NCBI RefSeq assembly: GCF_038900055.1
Contig: NZ_JBBMQM010000001.1
Location: 434,001 to 498,000 of the forward strand
DNA from: Henriciella sp. AS95
Lineage (GTDB): Bacteria > Pseudomonadota > Alphaproteobacteria > Caulobacterales > Hyphomonadaceae
DNA: 64,000 nt
Reading direction: 5' to 3'
The notes below the pieces were generated by a model. That model was not told the DNA's origin, did not search any database, and saw only the letters and a program-made list of their open reading frames with translations. How positions within the stretch are numbered: position 1 is the first letter of the stretch; each line of letters opens with the position of its first letter. The position numbers and the translations under genes are program-made. Below, piece after piece: positions 17,061-25,764 of the stretch.

Positions 17061-17915
17061 ATGCCGAACACACGCTACATCCTGCGCGCTGCGGCGCCTG
17101 ACGCCATCGGTATTCTGGCCGACGTGGCCGGCTATATTGCACGCGCCGGACTGAATGTGGCGGAAAGCCAGGATTTTGGCGATCCGGACTCCCGGCGTTT
17201 CTTCATCTGGGTGGAGTTTGAATCGTCCGAAGCGTTTGACCGGGTGAGCTTTGAAGCCGGTTTTCGCGCGCTGGCGGAAAAGCGCGACATGGCCTGGTCG
17301 CTGCGGCGCAAGAATGACGTGCCGCGGGCGCTCATCATGGTGTCGAAGGGTGATCATTGCCTGAATGACCTGCTTTACCGCCATCGGCGCGGCCAACTCG
17401 GCGCAGATGTCAGCGCGGTGGTGTCGAACCATGACGACGCCCGCTGGCTGGCCGAGCGCCACGATTTGCCATTTCACCATGTGCCGGTCACAGCCGCTAC
17501 CAAGCCAGCCGCCGAAGCGCGTTTGCTGGAACTGATCGACGAGACCGAGAGCGATTTCGTGGTGCTTGCGCGGTATATGCAGGTCTTGTCCGATGGTCTC
17601 TGCCGTGAGCTATCCGGGCGCTGCATCAATATCCACCATTCCTTCCTGCCAAGCTTCAAAGGGGCCAAGCCCTATCACCAGGCGCACCGGCGAGGCGTAA
17701 AGCTGATCGGCGCGTCGGCCCATTATGTGACGGCCGATCTCGATGAAGGCCCGATTATCGCGCAGGACGTGACCCCCGTGGACCATCGCCTGACGCCGGA
17801 GCGGATGGCGCAGATTGGCCGCGATATCGAAGCCCGGGTGCTCTCTCGCGCGGTGACAGCGCATGCAGAGGGCCGCGTTTTCCTCAACGGTGTCAGAACA
17901 GTGGTATTTGAATGA
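17061..17915 (+). CDS. purU: formyltetrahydrofolate deformylase
   Basis: 284 residues. An N-terminal ACT domain (about 1-80, APDAIGILADVAGYIARAGL) is followed by a formyltransferase-fold domain. The catalytic Asn-His region is INIHHSFLPSFKGAKPYHQA, and ADLDEGPIIAQDV carries the catalytic Asp. This order separates PurU from PurN, which lacks ACT. It hydrolyses 10-formyl-THF to formate and THF. The released formate could supply the formate-using PurT encoded at 24.6 kb, a known pairing. The stop overlaps the next gene by ATGA. Confidence 0.95.
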   Translation: MPNTRYILRAAAPDAIGILADVAGYIARAGLNVAESQDFGDPDSRRFFIWVEFESSEAFDRVSFEAGFRALAEKRDMAWSLRRKNDVPRALIMVSKGDHCLNDLLYRHRRGQLGADVSAVVSNHDDARWLAERHDLPFHHVPVTAATKPAAEARLLELIDETESDFVVLARYMQVLSDGLCRELSGRCINIHHSFLPSFKGAKPYHQAHRRGVKLIGASAHYVTADLDEGPIIAQDVTPVDHRLTPERMAQIGRDIEARVLSRAVTAHAEGRVFLNGVRTVVFE

Positions 17916-18355
17916 AGCTTGATCACGAAACCTATATGCGCCGCGCCATTGCGCTCGCCAGGGTCCAGCACGGCCGGACCGGCAAGAATCCGGCTGTCGG
18001 CTGCGTGATCGTCGGGCCAGATGGAAAGATTCTCAGTGAGGGGGCGACCGGTGATGAAGGACGGCCCCACGCTGAGCAGCTGGCGCTGAGTGGCATGAAG
18101 GGCAAACCTGCAATCGGGGCGGTCGCCTATGTGACGCTGGAGCCGTGCCGGGAACGCTCAACGGGCGAGGATGCTTGCTCCAGACGGCTGATCGATGCCG
18201 GTGTCGCCAAAGTGTTCGTGTCTGTGATGGACCTGCATCCGCAGGGCACGGGCGGTAAAGGCGCGCTGGAAGACGCCGGTGTGCCGGTAGAGACAGGCCT
18301 GCTCGAGAGCGAGGCTGCAGCGCTTTACGAGGATTTCTTCGCGTCGCTGGACTGA
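17912..18355 (+). CDS. RibD-type deaminase domain protein
   Basis: 147 residues, only the N-terminal deaminase half of bifunctional RibD. The zinc-binding signatures are PHAEQLAL (His and catalytic Glu) and LEPCRERSTGEDACSRRL (two Cys), and the KNPAVGCVIV strand is conserved. Family members deaminate pyrimidine intermediates of riboflavin synthesis. No reductase domain or other rib genes are present here, so the substrate could be different. It overlaps purU by 4 bp and runs 31 bp into the 3' end of the converging glycosyltransferase gene. Confidence 0.85.
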   Translation: MKLDHETYMRRAIALARVQHGRTGKNPAVGCVIVGPDGKILSEGATGDEGRPHAEQLALSGMKGKPAIGAVAYVTLEPCRERSTGEDACSRRLIDAGVAKVFVSVMDLHPQGTGGKGALEDAGVPVETGLLESEAAALYEDFFASLD

Positions 18356-19122
18356 GAGTCGGCGCGCGGATCATTCCACTCTTCGGCAATGCCGGGCTTG
18401 CCGCGGCGAACCAGCCAGAACATGCCGATCAGGTCGGCGATGCCTGCGCCGAGGCGTCCGAGAAAGCCATACTTTGATGATCCGTGCCAACGGCGCCGGT
18501 CATTCACCAATTCCTCGCGAACCTCCCATCCGGCCCGCTTCATGAGCGCCGGGAAGAAGCGGTGCATGCTGGCGAAATAGGGAAGCTCCCGAAACGCATC
18601 CGTGCGCATCAGCTTCCAGCCGCAACCTGTATCGGTGGCGTCGTCCCGCAGCATGAAACGGCGAATGCCATTGGCCACGCGCGATTGCAGCCACTTGAAG
18701 CCGGAATCATTGCGGCTGTTACGCTTACCAGCGATGAGGCCAAGCTTTCCGGTATTGCCGGGCGCGATGATTTCGGCCCAGAGGCGTTTGGTGTCGGCGA
18801 TATCGTTCTGGCCGTCGCCATCAATCAGCTGCGTCCAGCGGCCGGAAACGGCGCGCAGACCGGTCATCAGGGCGGCGGACTTGCCGGCACGGCGTACATG
18901 GGTGCGAATGATGACGCGGTCTGGATGCTTGGCCTGGGCTTCGAGGAGTTCAGCGCCGGTCGCATCGGCCGAGCAGTCATTCACGCAGACGATTTCATAG
19001 TCGAGATGGGCAAGCGCGCCGTGGACCTCGTCGAGAAGCGGGATGACGTTTCCTTCTTCGTTGAAGAAAGGAATAAGCACAGAGATGTCGCGCTGTTTGC
19101 CAGCATGTGCCTCTGCGGTCAC
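18325..19122 (-). CDS. family 2 glycosyltransferase (dolichol-phosphate mannosyltransferase-like)
   Basis: 265 residues with a GT-A fold. VLIPFFNEEGN begins the nucleotide-sugar domain, VNDCSAD and the metal-binding DGDGQND follow, and RRAGKSAALMTG is conserved. The C-terminal 45 residues carry a hydrophobic helix (GIADLIGMFWLV). It resembles enzymes that transfer a sugar from a nucleotide to undecaprenyl or dolichyl phosphate, or to lipid A. The GTG start at 19122 overlaps the zapA stop (GTGA), an unusual coupling of a division gene with a glycosyltransferase. Confidence 0.85.
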   Translation of the reverse strand: MTAEAHAGKQRDISVLIPFFNEEGNVIPLLDEVHGALAHLDYEIVCVNDCSADATGAELLEAQAKHPDRVIIRTHVRRAGKSAALMTGLRAVSGRWTQLIDGDGQNDIADTKRLWAEIIAPGNTGKLGLIAGKRNSRNDSGFKWLQSRVANGIRRFMLRDDATDTGCGWKLMRTDAFRELPYFASMHRFFPALMKRAGWEVREELVNDRRRWHGSSKYGFLGRLGAGIADLIGMFWLVRRGKPGIAEEWNDPRADSQSSDAKKSS

Positions 19123-19424
19123 TGGCCCGCCTCAATGCGCCTGGCGAGCGCGTCGATGCGTTCAGCCGCGTCCGAAAGGGCTGAAGCGGCTTTCTGCTGG
19201 CTGAGGTCGGCAGGTGCGGAACGGCGCGCGGCATCGAGTTCGTCAAGCAAGGCGAGGGCTGCAACGAGCAGCAGGCGCGCCTCGCCGATATCGCCAACGG
19301 CATCGGCAATCTGGCGCACGCGTTTGTCGAGGCTTCTGGACAGCTCGACCAGACGGGCTTCCTGACCTGGCGCACAAGCGACGGCGTATTCCCGTCCGCG
19401 AATGGTGATATCTGCCTTGGCCAT
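19119..19424 (-). CDS. zapA: cell-division protein ZapA
   Basis: 101 residues: an N-terminal beta-hairpin (DITIRGREYAVACAPGQE) and a C-terminal coiled coil, the ZapA fold. ZapA cross-links FtsZ filaments at midcell. It is translationally coupled to DUF4164 upstream (TAATG) and to the glycosyltransferase downstream. The DUF4164-zapA pair divergent from transketolase is a usual alphaproteobacterial arrangement. Because the downstream gene overlaps directly, there is no room for the 6S RNA often found beside zapA. Confidence 0.9.
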   Translation of the reverse strand: MAKADITIRGREYAVACAPGQEARLVELSRSLDKRVRQIADAVGDIGEARLLLVAALALLDELDAARRSAPADLSQQKAASALSDAAERIDALARRIEAGQ

Positions 19425-19699
19425 TAGCTGGAGCCTTCACGGTTGAGGGCGGCGCGCACTTCATTGATGGCCGAGCCAAGCGCTTCTGAGGCTTCGTCGG
19501 CCAGCGCCTGCAGCTGGCGCTCGCGGGCCAGCGAGGCGTCCAGCTCATCGGCCAGACGGGCGCGGTCGGCAATCATGGCGGCAAGCTCGCGTTTGACAAC
19601 GCCGGGGTCGCCGGCCCGTTCAAACAGCGTATCAAGCGCTCCCTCAAGACGGGAAAGGGCCTGATCAAGACTCTCCGCAGCTGAATTCAGTTTATCCAT
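19424..19699 (-). CDS. DUF4164 coiled-coil protein
   Basis: 91 residues, almost entirely heptad-like helix with RLEGALDTLFERAG and a long Arg/Ala/Glu/Leu stretch. It is the small coiled-coil protein (DUF4164) normally encoded immediately before zapA in alphaproteobacteria. It has no enzymatic features. It may work with ZapA at the division ring, which is inferred from the conserved pairing. It is divergent from tkt with 96 bp between starts. Confidence 0.85.
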   Translation of the reverse strand: MDKLNSAAESLDQALSRLEGALDTLFERAGDPGVVKRELAAMIADRARLADELDASLARERQLQALADEASEALGSAINEVRAALNREGSS

Positions 19700-19722
19700 A
19701 TGCTTTCCGATAGCAGGATGCA

Positions 19723-19747
19723 GGCCAATTGGCCAAGCGGCTTGACA
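19723..19747. promoter_or_regulatory. palindromic operator-like site upstream of tkt (shared with gap)
   Basis: GGCCAATTGGCC (19723-19734) is a perfect 12-bp palindrome and continues as AAGCGGCTTGACA, where TTGACA (19742-19747) matches a -35 hexamer. The inner word AATTGGCCAAG recurs upstream of gap. The TTGGCCAA core lies 67 bp before the tkt ATG and 72 bp before the gap ATG. Confidence 0.5.
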
Positions 19748-19795
19748 TCAAAGGCAGTAGACGTCCAAAGCAGCGCAAAAACCAGAGGGGTACTT

Positions 19796-21763
19796 ATGGC
19801 TGTCGAGCACAAAGATATGGCAAATGCGATCCGTGCCCTGTCAATGGACGCTGTCGAGCAGGCAAAGTCGGGTCATGTCGGCCTCCCCCTTGGCATGGCG
19901 GATGTCGCGACCATCCTCTGGACGCATTATCTGAAACATGATCCGCGTGACCCAAATTGGGCCGACCGTGACCGCTTCGTCCTGTCGGCGGGCCATGGTT
20001 CGATGCTGATCTATTCGCTGCTGCATCTGACAGGCTATGACAGCGTGAGCCGCGACGATATCCGCAATTTCCGCCAGCTCGGCGGCAGCACACCGGGTCA
20101 CCCGGAAAATTTTGTCACCAAGGGTGTCGAGACGACGACCGGTCCGCTGGGCCAGGGGATCGCGACGGCAGTCGGCATGGCCATGGCGGAGCGTCACCTC
20201 AATGCGCGCTTCGGCGATGAGCTGGTTGACCACAAGACCTGGGTGGTGGCTGGCGATGGCTGTCTCATGGAAGGCGTCAGCCAGGAAGCGATTACGCTCG
20301 CCGGGCACCTCAAGCTGAACAAGCTGATTGTCCTGTTTGACGATAATTCCGTCACGATTGATGGCTCAACGGACCTGTCTGACGATACCGACCAGTGCAA
20401 GCGCTTTGAGGCGGCTGGCTGGGCGACCAAGCGTATCGATGGCCACAACACCGAAGAAATCTACGAAGCGCTGGAATGGGCGCAGAATCAGGACAAGCCA
20501 GCCATGGTCGCCTGCAAGACGATCATTGGCTATGGCGCGCCAAAGCTGGCCGGCACTGGCAAGGCGCATGGCGGCCCTTATGGCGCGGAGGAAGTCGCCG
20601 GCATCCGCGAGAACATCGGATGGTCGCACGAACCCTTCGACGTGCCCGAAGACATCGAACAGGCCTGGAAGCGCGAAGGCGCGCACGCCGCGCATCTGCA
20701 TGATGAGTGGAAGACGCGCTATTCCAAGGCGTCTGCAAAAGCCGATTTCGACAAGGCGCTGGCCGGTGAGCTGGGCGACATCGAAGCCGTCGTCAGGGCG
20801 CACAAGAAAGCCGTCGTCGAGGGCGGCGAAGACAAGGCGACGCGTCAATGGTCGGGCGCGGTGCTCGAAGAGCTGACGAAGTCCATCCCTGAAATGGTGG
20901 GTGGTTCGGCAGACCTGTCCGGTTCGAACAACACCAAGACCAAGGTGACAGAGCCGATGACGCCTGCAAACTGGGGCGGGCGCTACGTTCACTACGGTAT
21001 TCGCGAGCACGGCATGGCCGCGGCGATGAACGGCATGGCCCTGCACAAGGGCATCATTCCTTATTCCGGTACTTTCCTTGTCTTTGCAGACTATTCGCGC
21101 GCGGCGATCCGGCTTGGCGCACTGATGGGTGAGCGCGTGATCCACGTCATGACGCACGATTCCATCGGTCTTGGCGAAGACGGACCGACCCACCAGCCGG
21201 TCGAGCATGTCGCTTCGCTCCGCGCGATGCCGAACATGCAGGTCTTCCGCCCGGCAGACGGTGTCGAAACGGCCGAATGCTGGGAGCTGGCGCTGAAGCA
21301 GACAAACGGCCCGTCGACCATCGCCCTGACCCGCCAGAAAGTCGCGAGCGTGCGCAAGACGCATACCGACGAAAACCTCTCGGCCAAGGGCGGCTATGTG
21401 CTGTCACCGGCCAAGGCCGACGAAAAGATCGTGATCATTGCGACCGGTTCTGAAGTCGAAATCGCCATGGCGGCGCAGGCCGATCTGGAAGCCAAGGGCA
21501 TTGGAGCACGCGTTGTCTCCATGCCGTGCGTCGAGCTGTTCGAAACCCAGCCTGCGAGCTATCAGCGCGAGACGCTTGGCGGCGACCTGCCAAAGATCGC
21601 GGTCGAAGCCGGTGTGCGCTTTGGCTGGGACCGCTGGATCGGCTTTGATGGCGGCTTTGTCGGCATGGACAGCTTCGGTGCGAGCGCGCCTTATCAGGAC
21701 CTCTACAAGAAGTTCGGCATCACGTCTGAGGCGGTTGTGGCGCTTGCCGAGAAACTCGCCTAG
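19796..21763 (+). CDS. tkt: transketolase
   Basis: 655 residues from the ATG at 19796 (MAVEHKDMANAIR). The thiamine-diphosphate domain has SAGHGSML, TGPLGQGIA and the GDGCLMEGVSQEA...DDN cofactor motif. The pyrimidine-binding domain (about 355-520) has IREHGMAAAMNG and GLGEDGPTHQP, and the C-terminal domain follows. It moves two-carbon units in the non-oxidative pentose phosphate pathway. The start codon is set by alignment of the conserved N-terminus; in-frame codons back to 19700 run into the putative promoter. It converges on the HTH-citrate synthase with the shared stop CTAG. Confidence 0.97.
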   Translation: MAVEHKDMANAIRALSMDAVEQAKSGHVGLPLGMADVATILWTHYLKHDPRDPNWADRDRFVLSAGHGSMLIYSLLHLTGYDSVSRDDIRNFRQLGGSTPGHPENFVTKGVETTTGPLGQGIATAVGMAMAERHLNARFGDELVDHKTWVVAGDGCLMEGVSQEAITLAGHLKLNKLIVLFDDNSVTIDGSTDLSDDTDQCKRFEAAGWATKRIDGHNTEEIYEALEWAQNQDKPAMVACKTIIGYGAPKLAGTGKAHGGPYGAEEVAGIRENIGWSHEPFDVPEDIEQAWKREGAHAAHLHDEWKTRYSKASAKADFDKALAGELGDIEAVVRAHKKAVVEGGEDKATRQWSGAVLEELTKSIPEMVGGSADLSGSNNTKTKVTEPMTPANWGGRYVHYGIREHGMAAAMNGMALHKGIIPYSGTFLVFADYSRAAIRLGALMGERVIHVMTHDSIGLGEDGPTHQPVEHVASLRAMPNMQVFRPADGVETAECWELALKQTNGPSTIALTRQKVASVRKTHTDENLSAKGGYVLSPAKADEKIVIIATGSEVEIAMAAQADLEAKGIGARVVSMPCVELFETQPASYQRETLGGDLPKIAVEAGVRFGWDRWIGFDGGFVGMDSFGASAPYQDLYKKFGITSEAVVALAEKLA

Positions 21764-22890
21764 TCGCCCACATACTTGGCTCTTGGGCGGATCAGCTTGC
21801 CTGAGGTGAGCTGCTCTATGGCATGAGCGACCCAGCCGACCATCCGCCCGCTCGCAAATAGCATGAAGGGTGCGTCTTCGGGCAGGCCAAGCTCAACGGT
21901 GAGCGCGGCCAGCGCCATGTCGATATTGGCCGGTTTGCCGATCGCATCCTCGGCGCCCGCTATGGCGTTTTCCACCGGGCGCGAGGGCGATAGCCAGGTG
22001 ATGAGGGCGGCGGCCCGCGGGTCGCCATCGGGATAAAGCGGGTGGCCAACGGCGGGAACGCGTTCGCCGCGTGCGGCCAACGCTGCGAGGGCGGTATTCG
22101 GGCGGGTTTCGACGGCGTGGCGCAGATAGGCGAGCGCACGTGCGGTCGCTTCACCATGCAGCGGTCCGGTCAGGGTTGCGCAGCCTGCAAGCGCGCACGC
22201 GGCCAGCGATGCCCCTGTCGAGGCCGCGATGCGAGCGGCAAAGGTCGAGGCATTCAGCTCATGGTCGGCAAGAAGAACGAGTGTGCGGCGAATGAGGTCT
22301 TCCGCGTCGGCGCCGACGCCCCAGAAGCGGGCAAGCCTTGTATGAAATGGAATATTGGCAGCGTGGCGGGTTATGGCGTGCGAGGCGCTGTCGAGAAGCC
22401 GCGCCCCGTCGAGGACCAAAGTCTCATGTCCGCGCCCGAAGCCGGGAAGGGCGGTGGCCGCTTGCGCCGCAAGACTGGACAGCAGCCGTGACTTTGCGGC
22501 GGCGCCCGGTACGGCCGTCAGGACAGGGGAAATGTCTGGATATTCCTCGGTCTGCCACAGAATGGCGGCGGCCTCTTCCAGCGTCGCTGTCTCAGCGAGC
22601 GTGATGGCGCACTGGCCCCGGTAGACGAGCGTTCCATCGCGGACCGTGGTGATCGCGGTTTCCATGACCGGGTCGCCCCAGGCAATTGCGGCCTTTGCAA
22701 TTTCGGTCCGGTTTCGGCCTGTGCGTCGCCTTTCGACAAAGGAATCGATATCTGAAGTTGAATAAAGGCTGATGCGGGAATCATGTTCGTCCGGGCGCGA
22801 CCGGATCGCCCCTCGGCTCACATAAGCGTACAGTGTCTGCGATTTAACGCCGAGCCGCTCCATGGCAAGATCGCGAGGGATCCATTTCAT
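21760..22890 (-). CDS. citrate synthase paralogue with N-terminal helix-turn-helix
   Basis: 376 residues. The first 60 residues form a MerR/excisionase-like helix-turn-helix (RDLAMERLGVKSQTLYAYVS, then SRISLYSTSDIDSFVERR). The rest is a citrate synthase fold. The catalytic residues are recognisable: His in GPLHGEA, His in VGHPLYPDGDPRA and Asp in ANIDMALAAL, with RMVGWVAH near the end. Such HTH-citrate synthases occur beside a second citrate synthase and may make methylcitrate or act as sensors of acyl-CoA; neither is proven. It is divergent from the partner gene with 77 bp between starts. Confidence 0.88.
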   Translation of the reverse strand: MKWIPRDLAMERLGVKSQTLYAYVSRGAIRSRPDEHDSRISLYSTSDIDSFVERRRTGRNRTEIAKAAIAWGDPVMETAITTVRDGTLVYRGQCAITLAETATLEEAAAILWQTEEYPDISPVLTAVPGAAAKSRLLSSLAAQAATALPGFGRGHETLVLDGARLLDSASHAITRHAANIPFHTRLARFWGVGADAEDLIRRTLVLLADHELNASTFAARIAASTGASLAACALAGCATLTGPLHGEATARALAYLRHAVETRPNTALAALAARGERVPAVGHPLYPDGDPRAAALITWLSPSRPVENAIAGAEDAIGKPANIDMALAALTVELGLPEDAPFMLFASGRMVGWVAHAIEQLTSGKLIRPRAKYVGD

Positions 22891-22967
22891 ATATTGATTC
22901 TATTGATCAAGATTGACGCTGATGGGTTGATACCAGATATCTCTCCTGAAAAACAGGAGAAATCGCA

Positions 22968-24035
22968 ATGGACTCAGGACTTGAAAACATTGTCGCCGCC
23001 GAAACCGTGCTCTCGGATGTTGATGGACAAGCGGGCCGGCTGGTCATCCGAGGCTGGCCGGTGGAAAAACTGTCGGCGTCGCTCGGCTATGAAGAGACAC
23101 TTGGACTTCTATGGAACGGTTTTTTTGACGATCTAGGAAATTCGAGCGCCATTCAGCGCCAGCTTGGCGAGGCGCGGCGGGCCGCCTTCAGCCATGTCGG
23201 TACATTCGGGCCAGCTGTCAGCGTCGTCTCCTATCTGCGTACCGGGTGGGGCCTGCTGAAGGATGACGAGACATTGGCGAGCGCCATCGCGCTGCCCGCG
23301 GCCGCAGCGGTGTTTACGGCAGCCGCCATTCGCGAATTGCAGGGCCTGGCACCGATCGCGCCGGATGCGTCTCTCGGCCAGGCGGAAGACTTCCTGCGGA
23401 TGATCCGGGGTGAGCGGGCATCAGATGACGAAGTGAAGGCCTTCTCGGCCTATCTTGTGACCGTCTCGGATCATGGTCTGAACGCCTCGACCTTTGCAGC
23501 GCGCGTTGTGGCCTCAACGCGGGCGGGGCTGGTTTCAGCGGCGCTCGCCGGATTGTCTGCCCTTAAAGGCCCTCTGCATGGCGGCGCGCCCGGGCCTGTG
23601 CTGGATATGCTCGACGACATCGGGACGCCGCAGAAGGCTGAAAGCTGGATCGATGGCGCGCTGGCCCGCAAGGAACGGCTGATGGGCTTTGGTCACCGGG
23701 TTTACCGGGTGCGTGACCCGCGCGCCGATGCGCTGAAGGCGGCAGTTGCGAAGCTGCCGGGCACGACCGGCCGCATCGAATTTGCCGAACATATTGAGCG
23801 GGCGGTGCTGGAGAAGCTTTCCCGGAAATATCCGGACCGGTCTCTGGAAACCAATGTCGAGTTCTACACGGCCATCCTGCTCGAAGCGCTGGATATTCCG
23901 CGCGAGGCGTTCACGGCGATCTTTGCAATGGGGCGAATCCTCGGCTGGGTGGCGCATGCCAGCGAACAGATCGATGAGGGCCGGCTGGTTCGACCGAAAT
24001 CAGTCTATACCGGGCCGGTTCCGGAGATGGTTTAA
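22968..24035 (+). CDS. citrate synthase / methylcitrate synthase (CitA-like)
   Basis: 355 residues, the short bacterial CitA-like citrate synthase form. The two catalytic His are in GPLHGGAP and GFGHRVYRVRDPRA, and the C-terminal GRILGWVAHASEQ is conserved. At the catalytic Asp position (usually NVDFY) it reads NVEFY, a Glu. This Glu may be a trait of the CitA-like subfamily, so activity should not be dismissed. The ATG at 22968 has an AGGAGA site. With the divergent HTH paralogue it forms a two-gene module; a separate housekeeping gltA may lie elsewhere. Confidence 0.9.
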   Translation: MDSGLENIVAAETVLSDVDGQAGRLVIRGWPVEKLSASLGYEETLGLLWNGFFDDLGNSSAIQRQLGEARRAAFSHVGTFGPAVSVVSYLRTGWGLLKDDETLASAIALPAAAAVFTAAAIRELQGLAPIAPDASLGQAEDFLRMIRGERASDDEVKAFSAYLVTVSDHGLNASTFAARVVASTRAGLVSAALAGLSALKGPLHGGAPGPVLDMLDDIGTPQKAESWIDGALARKERLMGFGHRVYRVRDPRADALKAAVAKLPGTTGRIEFAEHIERAVLEKLSRKYPDRSLETNVEFYTAILLEALDIPREAFTAIFAMGRILGWVAHASEQIDEGRLVRPKSVYTGPVPEMV

Positions 24036-24108
24036 ACGATAGCGGTTGCAGTCATCGCCCGGCTCTACCTATAAGCCTCCCGAGGCTAATGGGGAGATCT
24101 GGCGGGCG

Positions 24109-24573
24109 ATGATTTACGACATCCTGTTCATGCTGATCAATGCGCTGGTGGTGCCGGCGTGGTTGTTGCTGGTGCTGGCACCAAGATGGCGGACGACACA
24201 GCTCGTCGTGCATTCGGGGATTTATCCGCTTGCTTACGGCGCGCTTTATACGATTTGCCTGATCGCCTCGATCTTCTTCGGGCAGCGGGCCGAAGGTGTC
24301 GGCATGGACTCTATAGGGGCTGTTTCGGCGCTGTTCGATCATCCGAATGGCGTGATTGTCGGCTGGAGCCACTATCTCGTTTTTGACCTCTTCGTCGGCG
24401 CCTGGATTGGCCGGGACGCGCTGCGCCGCAACCTGCCGCATATGGCGGTCGCGCCCTGCATGATTGCGAGCTTCCTGTTCGGGCCGGTGGGCCTGCTCGC
24501 CTATATGCTGGTGCGGCTTGTGAAGGGCGAAGGCATCAGCCTGTTCGAAACGCCAGCGGAAGAGGCGCGCTAG
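24109..24573 (+). CDS. ABA4-like membrane protein (DUF4281)
   Basis: 154 residues from the ATG at 24109. Four hydrophobic helices (about 3-24, 35-57, 80-105 and 115-138) and the conserved SHYLVFDLFVGAWIGRD segment match the ABA4-like family, whose plant member is needed for neoxanthin synthesis. In bacteria the role is unknown. It is followed directly by purT. It is probably an inner-membrane protein, perhaps tied to carotenoids or isoprenoids, but nothing nearby supports that. Confidence 0.8.
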   Translation: MIYDILFMLINALVVPAWLLLVLAPRWRTTQLVVHSGIYPLAYGALYTICLIASIFFGQRAEGVGMDSIGAVSALFDHPNGVIVGWSHYLVFDLFVGAWIGRDALRRNLPHMAVAPCMIASFLFGPVGLLAYMLVRLVKGEGISLFETPAEEAR

Positions 24574-24576
24574 ATC

Positions 24577-25761
24577 ATGGTTGCGATTGGGACACCGCTT
24601 TCGCCATCGGCGACGCGCATCATGTTTCTGGGCGCTGGCGAGCTTGGCAAGGAAGTCGTGATCGAACTGATGCGGCTCGGCGCGGAAGTGATCGCCGTGG
24701 ACCGGTATGAGCATGCGCCGGGTATGCAGGTCGCCCATCGCAGCCATGTCATCGACATGACGGATGCGGCCGCCCTTCGCGCGCTGGTCGAGCAGGAGAA
24801 GCCGGACCTGATCGTGCCGGAAATCGAAGCAATTGCGACAGACGAACTGGCGGGGATCGAGAAGGCCGGGCTCGCGACGGTCATCCCGACAGCGCGCGCG
24901 ACGCAGCTCACCATGAACCGGGAAGGCATTCGGCGGTTGGCCGCGGAAGAGCTGGGTCTGCCGACCAGCCCGTATGCGTTTGCATCGACGGGGCATGAGC
25001 TTGCGGAGGCGGCGGAAAAGATAGGCTATCCGGTGTTCGTGAAGCCGGTCATGTCGTCTTCCGGCAAGGGACAGTCGCACGTTAAAACCGAGGCGCATAT
25101 TGATCATGCCTGGATCTATGCGCTGGAAGCAGGCCGCAAGCGCGAGACGCGCGTGATCGTGGAGGGCGCGGTTGATTTCGATTTCGAGATCACGCTGCTG
25201 ACCGTGCGGGCCGCAAACGGGACGGTGTTCTGTGAGCCGGTCGGGCATCGCCAGGAATGCGGTGACTATGTCGAGAGCTGGCAGCCCCAGCCGATGAGCG
25301 AGGCGGCGCTGACGGCGGCCAGGGACATGGCCCGCAAAGTGACCGATGCGCTGGGCGGATATGGCCTGTTCGGGGTCGAGATGTTCGTCAAGGGCGACAT
25401 GGTCTGGTTCTCCGAGGTCAGTCCGCGCCCGCATGATACAGGTCTCGTCACGTTGGCGACGCAAAACCAGAGCGAATTCGCGCTGCATGCGCGGGCCATA
25501 CTGGGTCTGCCGGTTGATGCGGATCTTCGCAATCCCGGCGCGAGCGCTGTCATCTATGGCGGCGTTGATGCGGACGGGGTTGTGTTTGAGGGCCTGGAAG
25601 AGGCGCTTTCGGTGCCCGGCTCTGACATTCGCCTGTTTGGCAAGCCTGTGAGCTATAAGAAGCGCCGCATGGGTGTGGCGGTTGCGCGCGGTGAGACGGT
25701 GGAAGAGGCGCGCGAGCGGGCGCGTCAGGCGGCCTCCCGCGTGCGGGTTCGCAAGGCCTGA
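24577..25761 (+). CDS. purT: formate-dependent GAR transformylase
   Basis: 394 residues with the ATP-grasp fold. The Rossmann-like start is [20 protein letters not shown]. The [13 protein letters not shown] nucleotide-binding loop and the [14 protein letters not shown] metal/substrate motif are diagnostic of PurT. It makes formyl-GAR from formate and ATP in purine synthesis. PurU, which generates formate, is encoded 7 kb upstream. It starts at the ATG at 24577, just after the ABA4-like gene, and converges with the LuxR gene. Confidence 0.96.
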   Translation: MVAIGTPLSPSATRIMFLGAGELGKEVVIELMRLGAEVIAVDRYEHAPGMQVAHRSHVIDMTDAAALRALVEQEKPDLIVPEIEAIATDELAGIEKAGLATVIPTARATQLTMNREGIRRLAAEELGLPTSPYAFASTGHELAEAAEKIGYPVFVKPVMSSSGKGQSHVKTEAHIDHAWIYALEAGRKRETRVIVEGAVDFDFEITLLTVRAANGTVFCEPVGHRQECGDYVESWQPQPMSEAALTAARDMARKVTDALGGYGLFGVEMFVKGDMVWFSEVSPRPHDTGLVTLATQNQSEFALHARAILGLPVDADLRNPGASAVIYGGVDADGVVFEGLEEALSVPGSDIRLFGKPVSYKKRRMGVAVARGETVEEARERARQAASRVRVRKA

Positions 25762-25764
25762 CGC

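Noticed and set aside
18356-18400. Possible 6S RNA or other small RNA near zapA
   Set aside because: The genes flanking zapA overlap, leaving no space for a conserved RNA.
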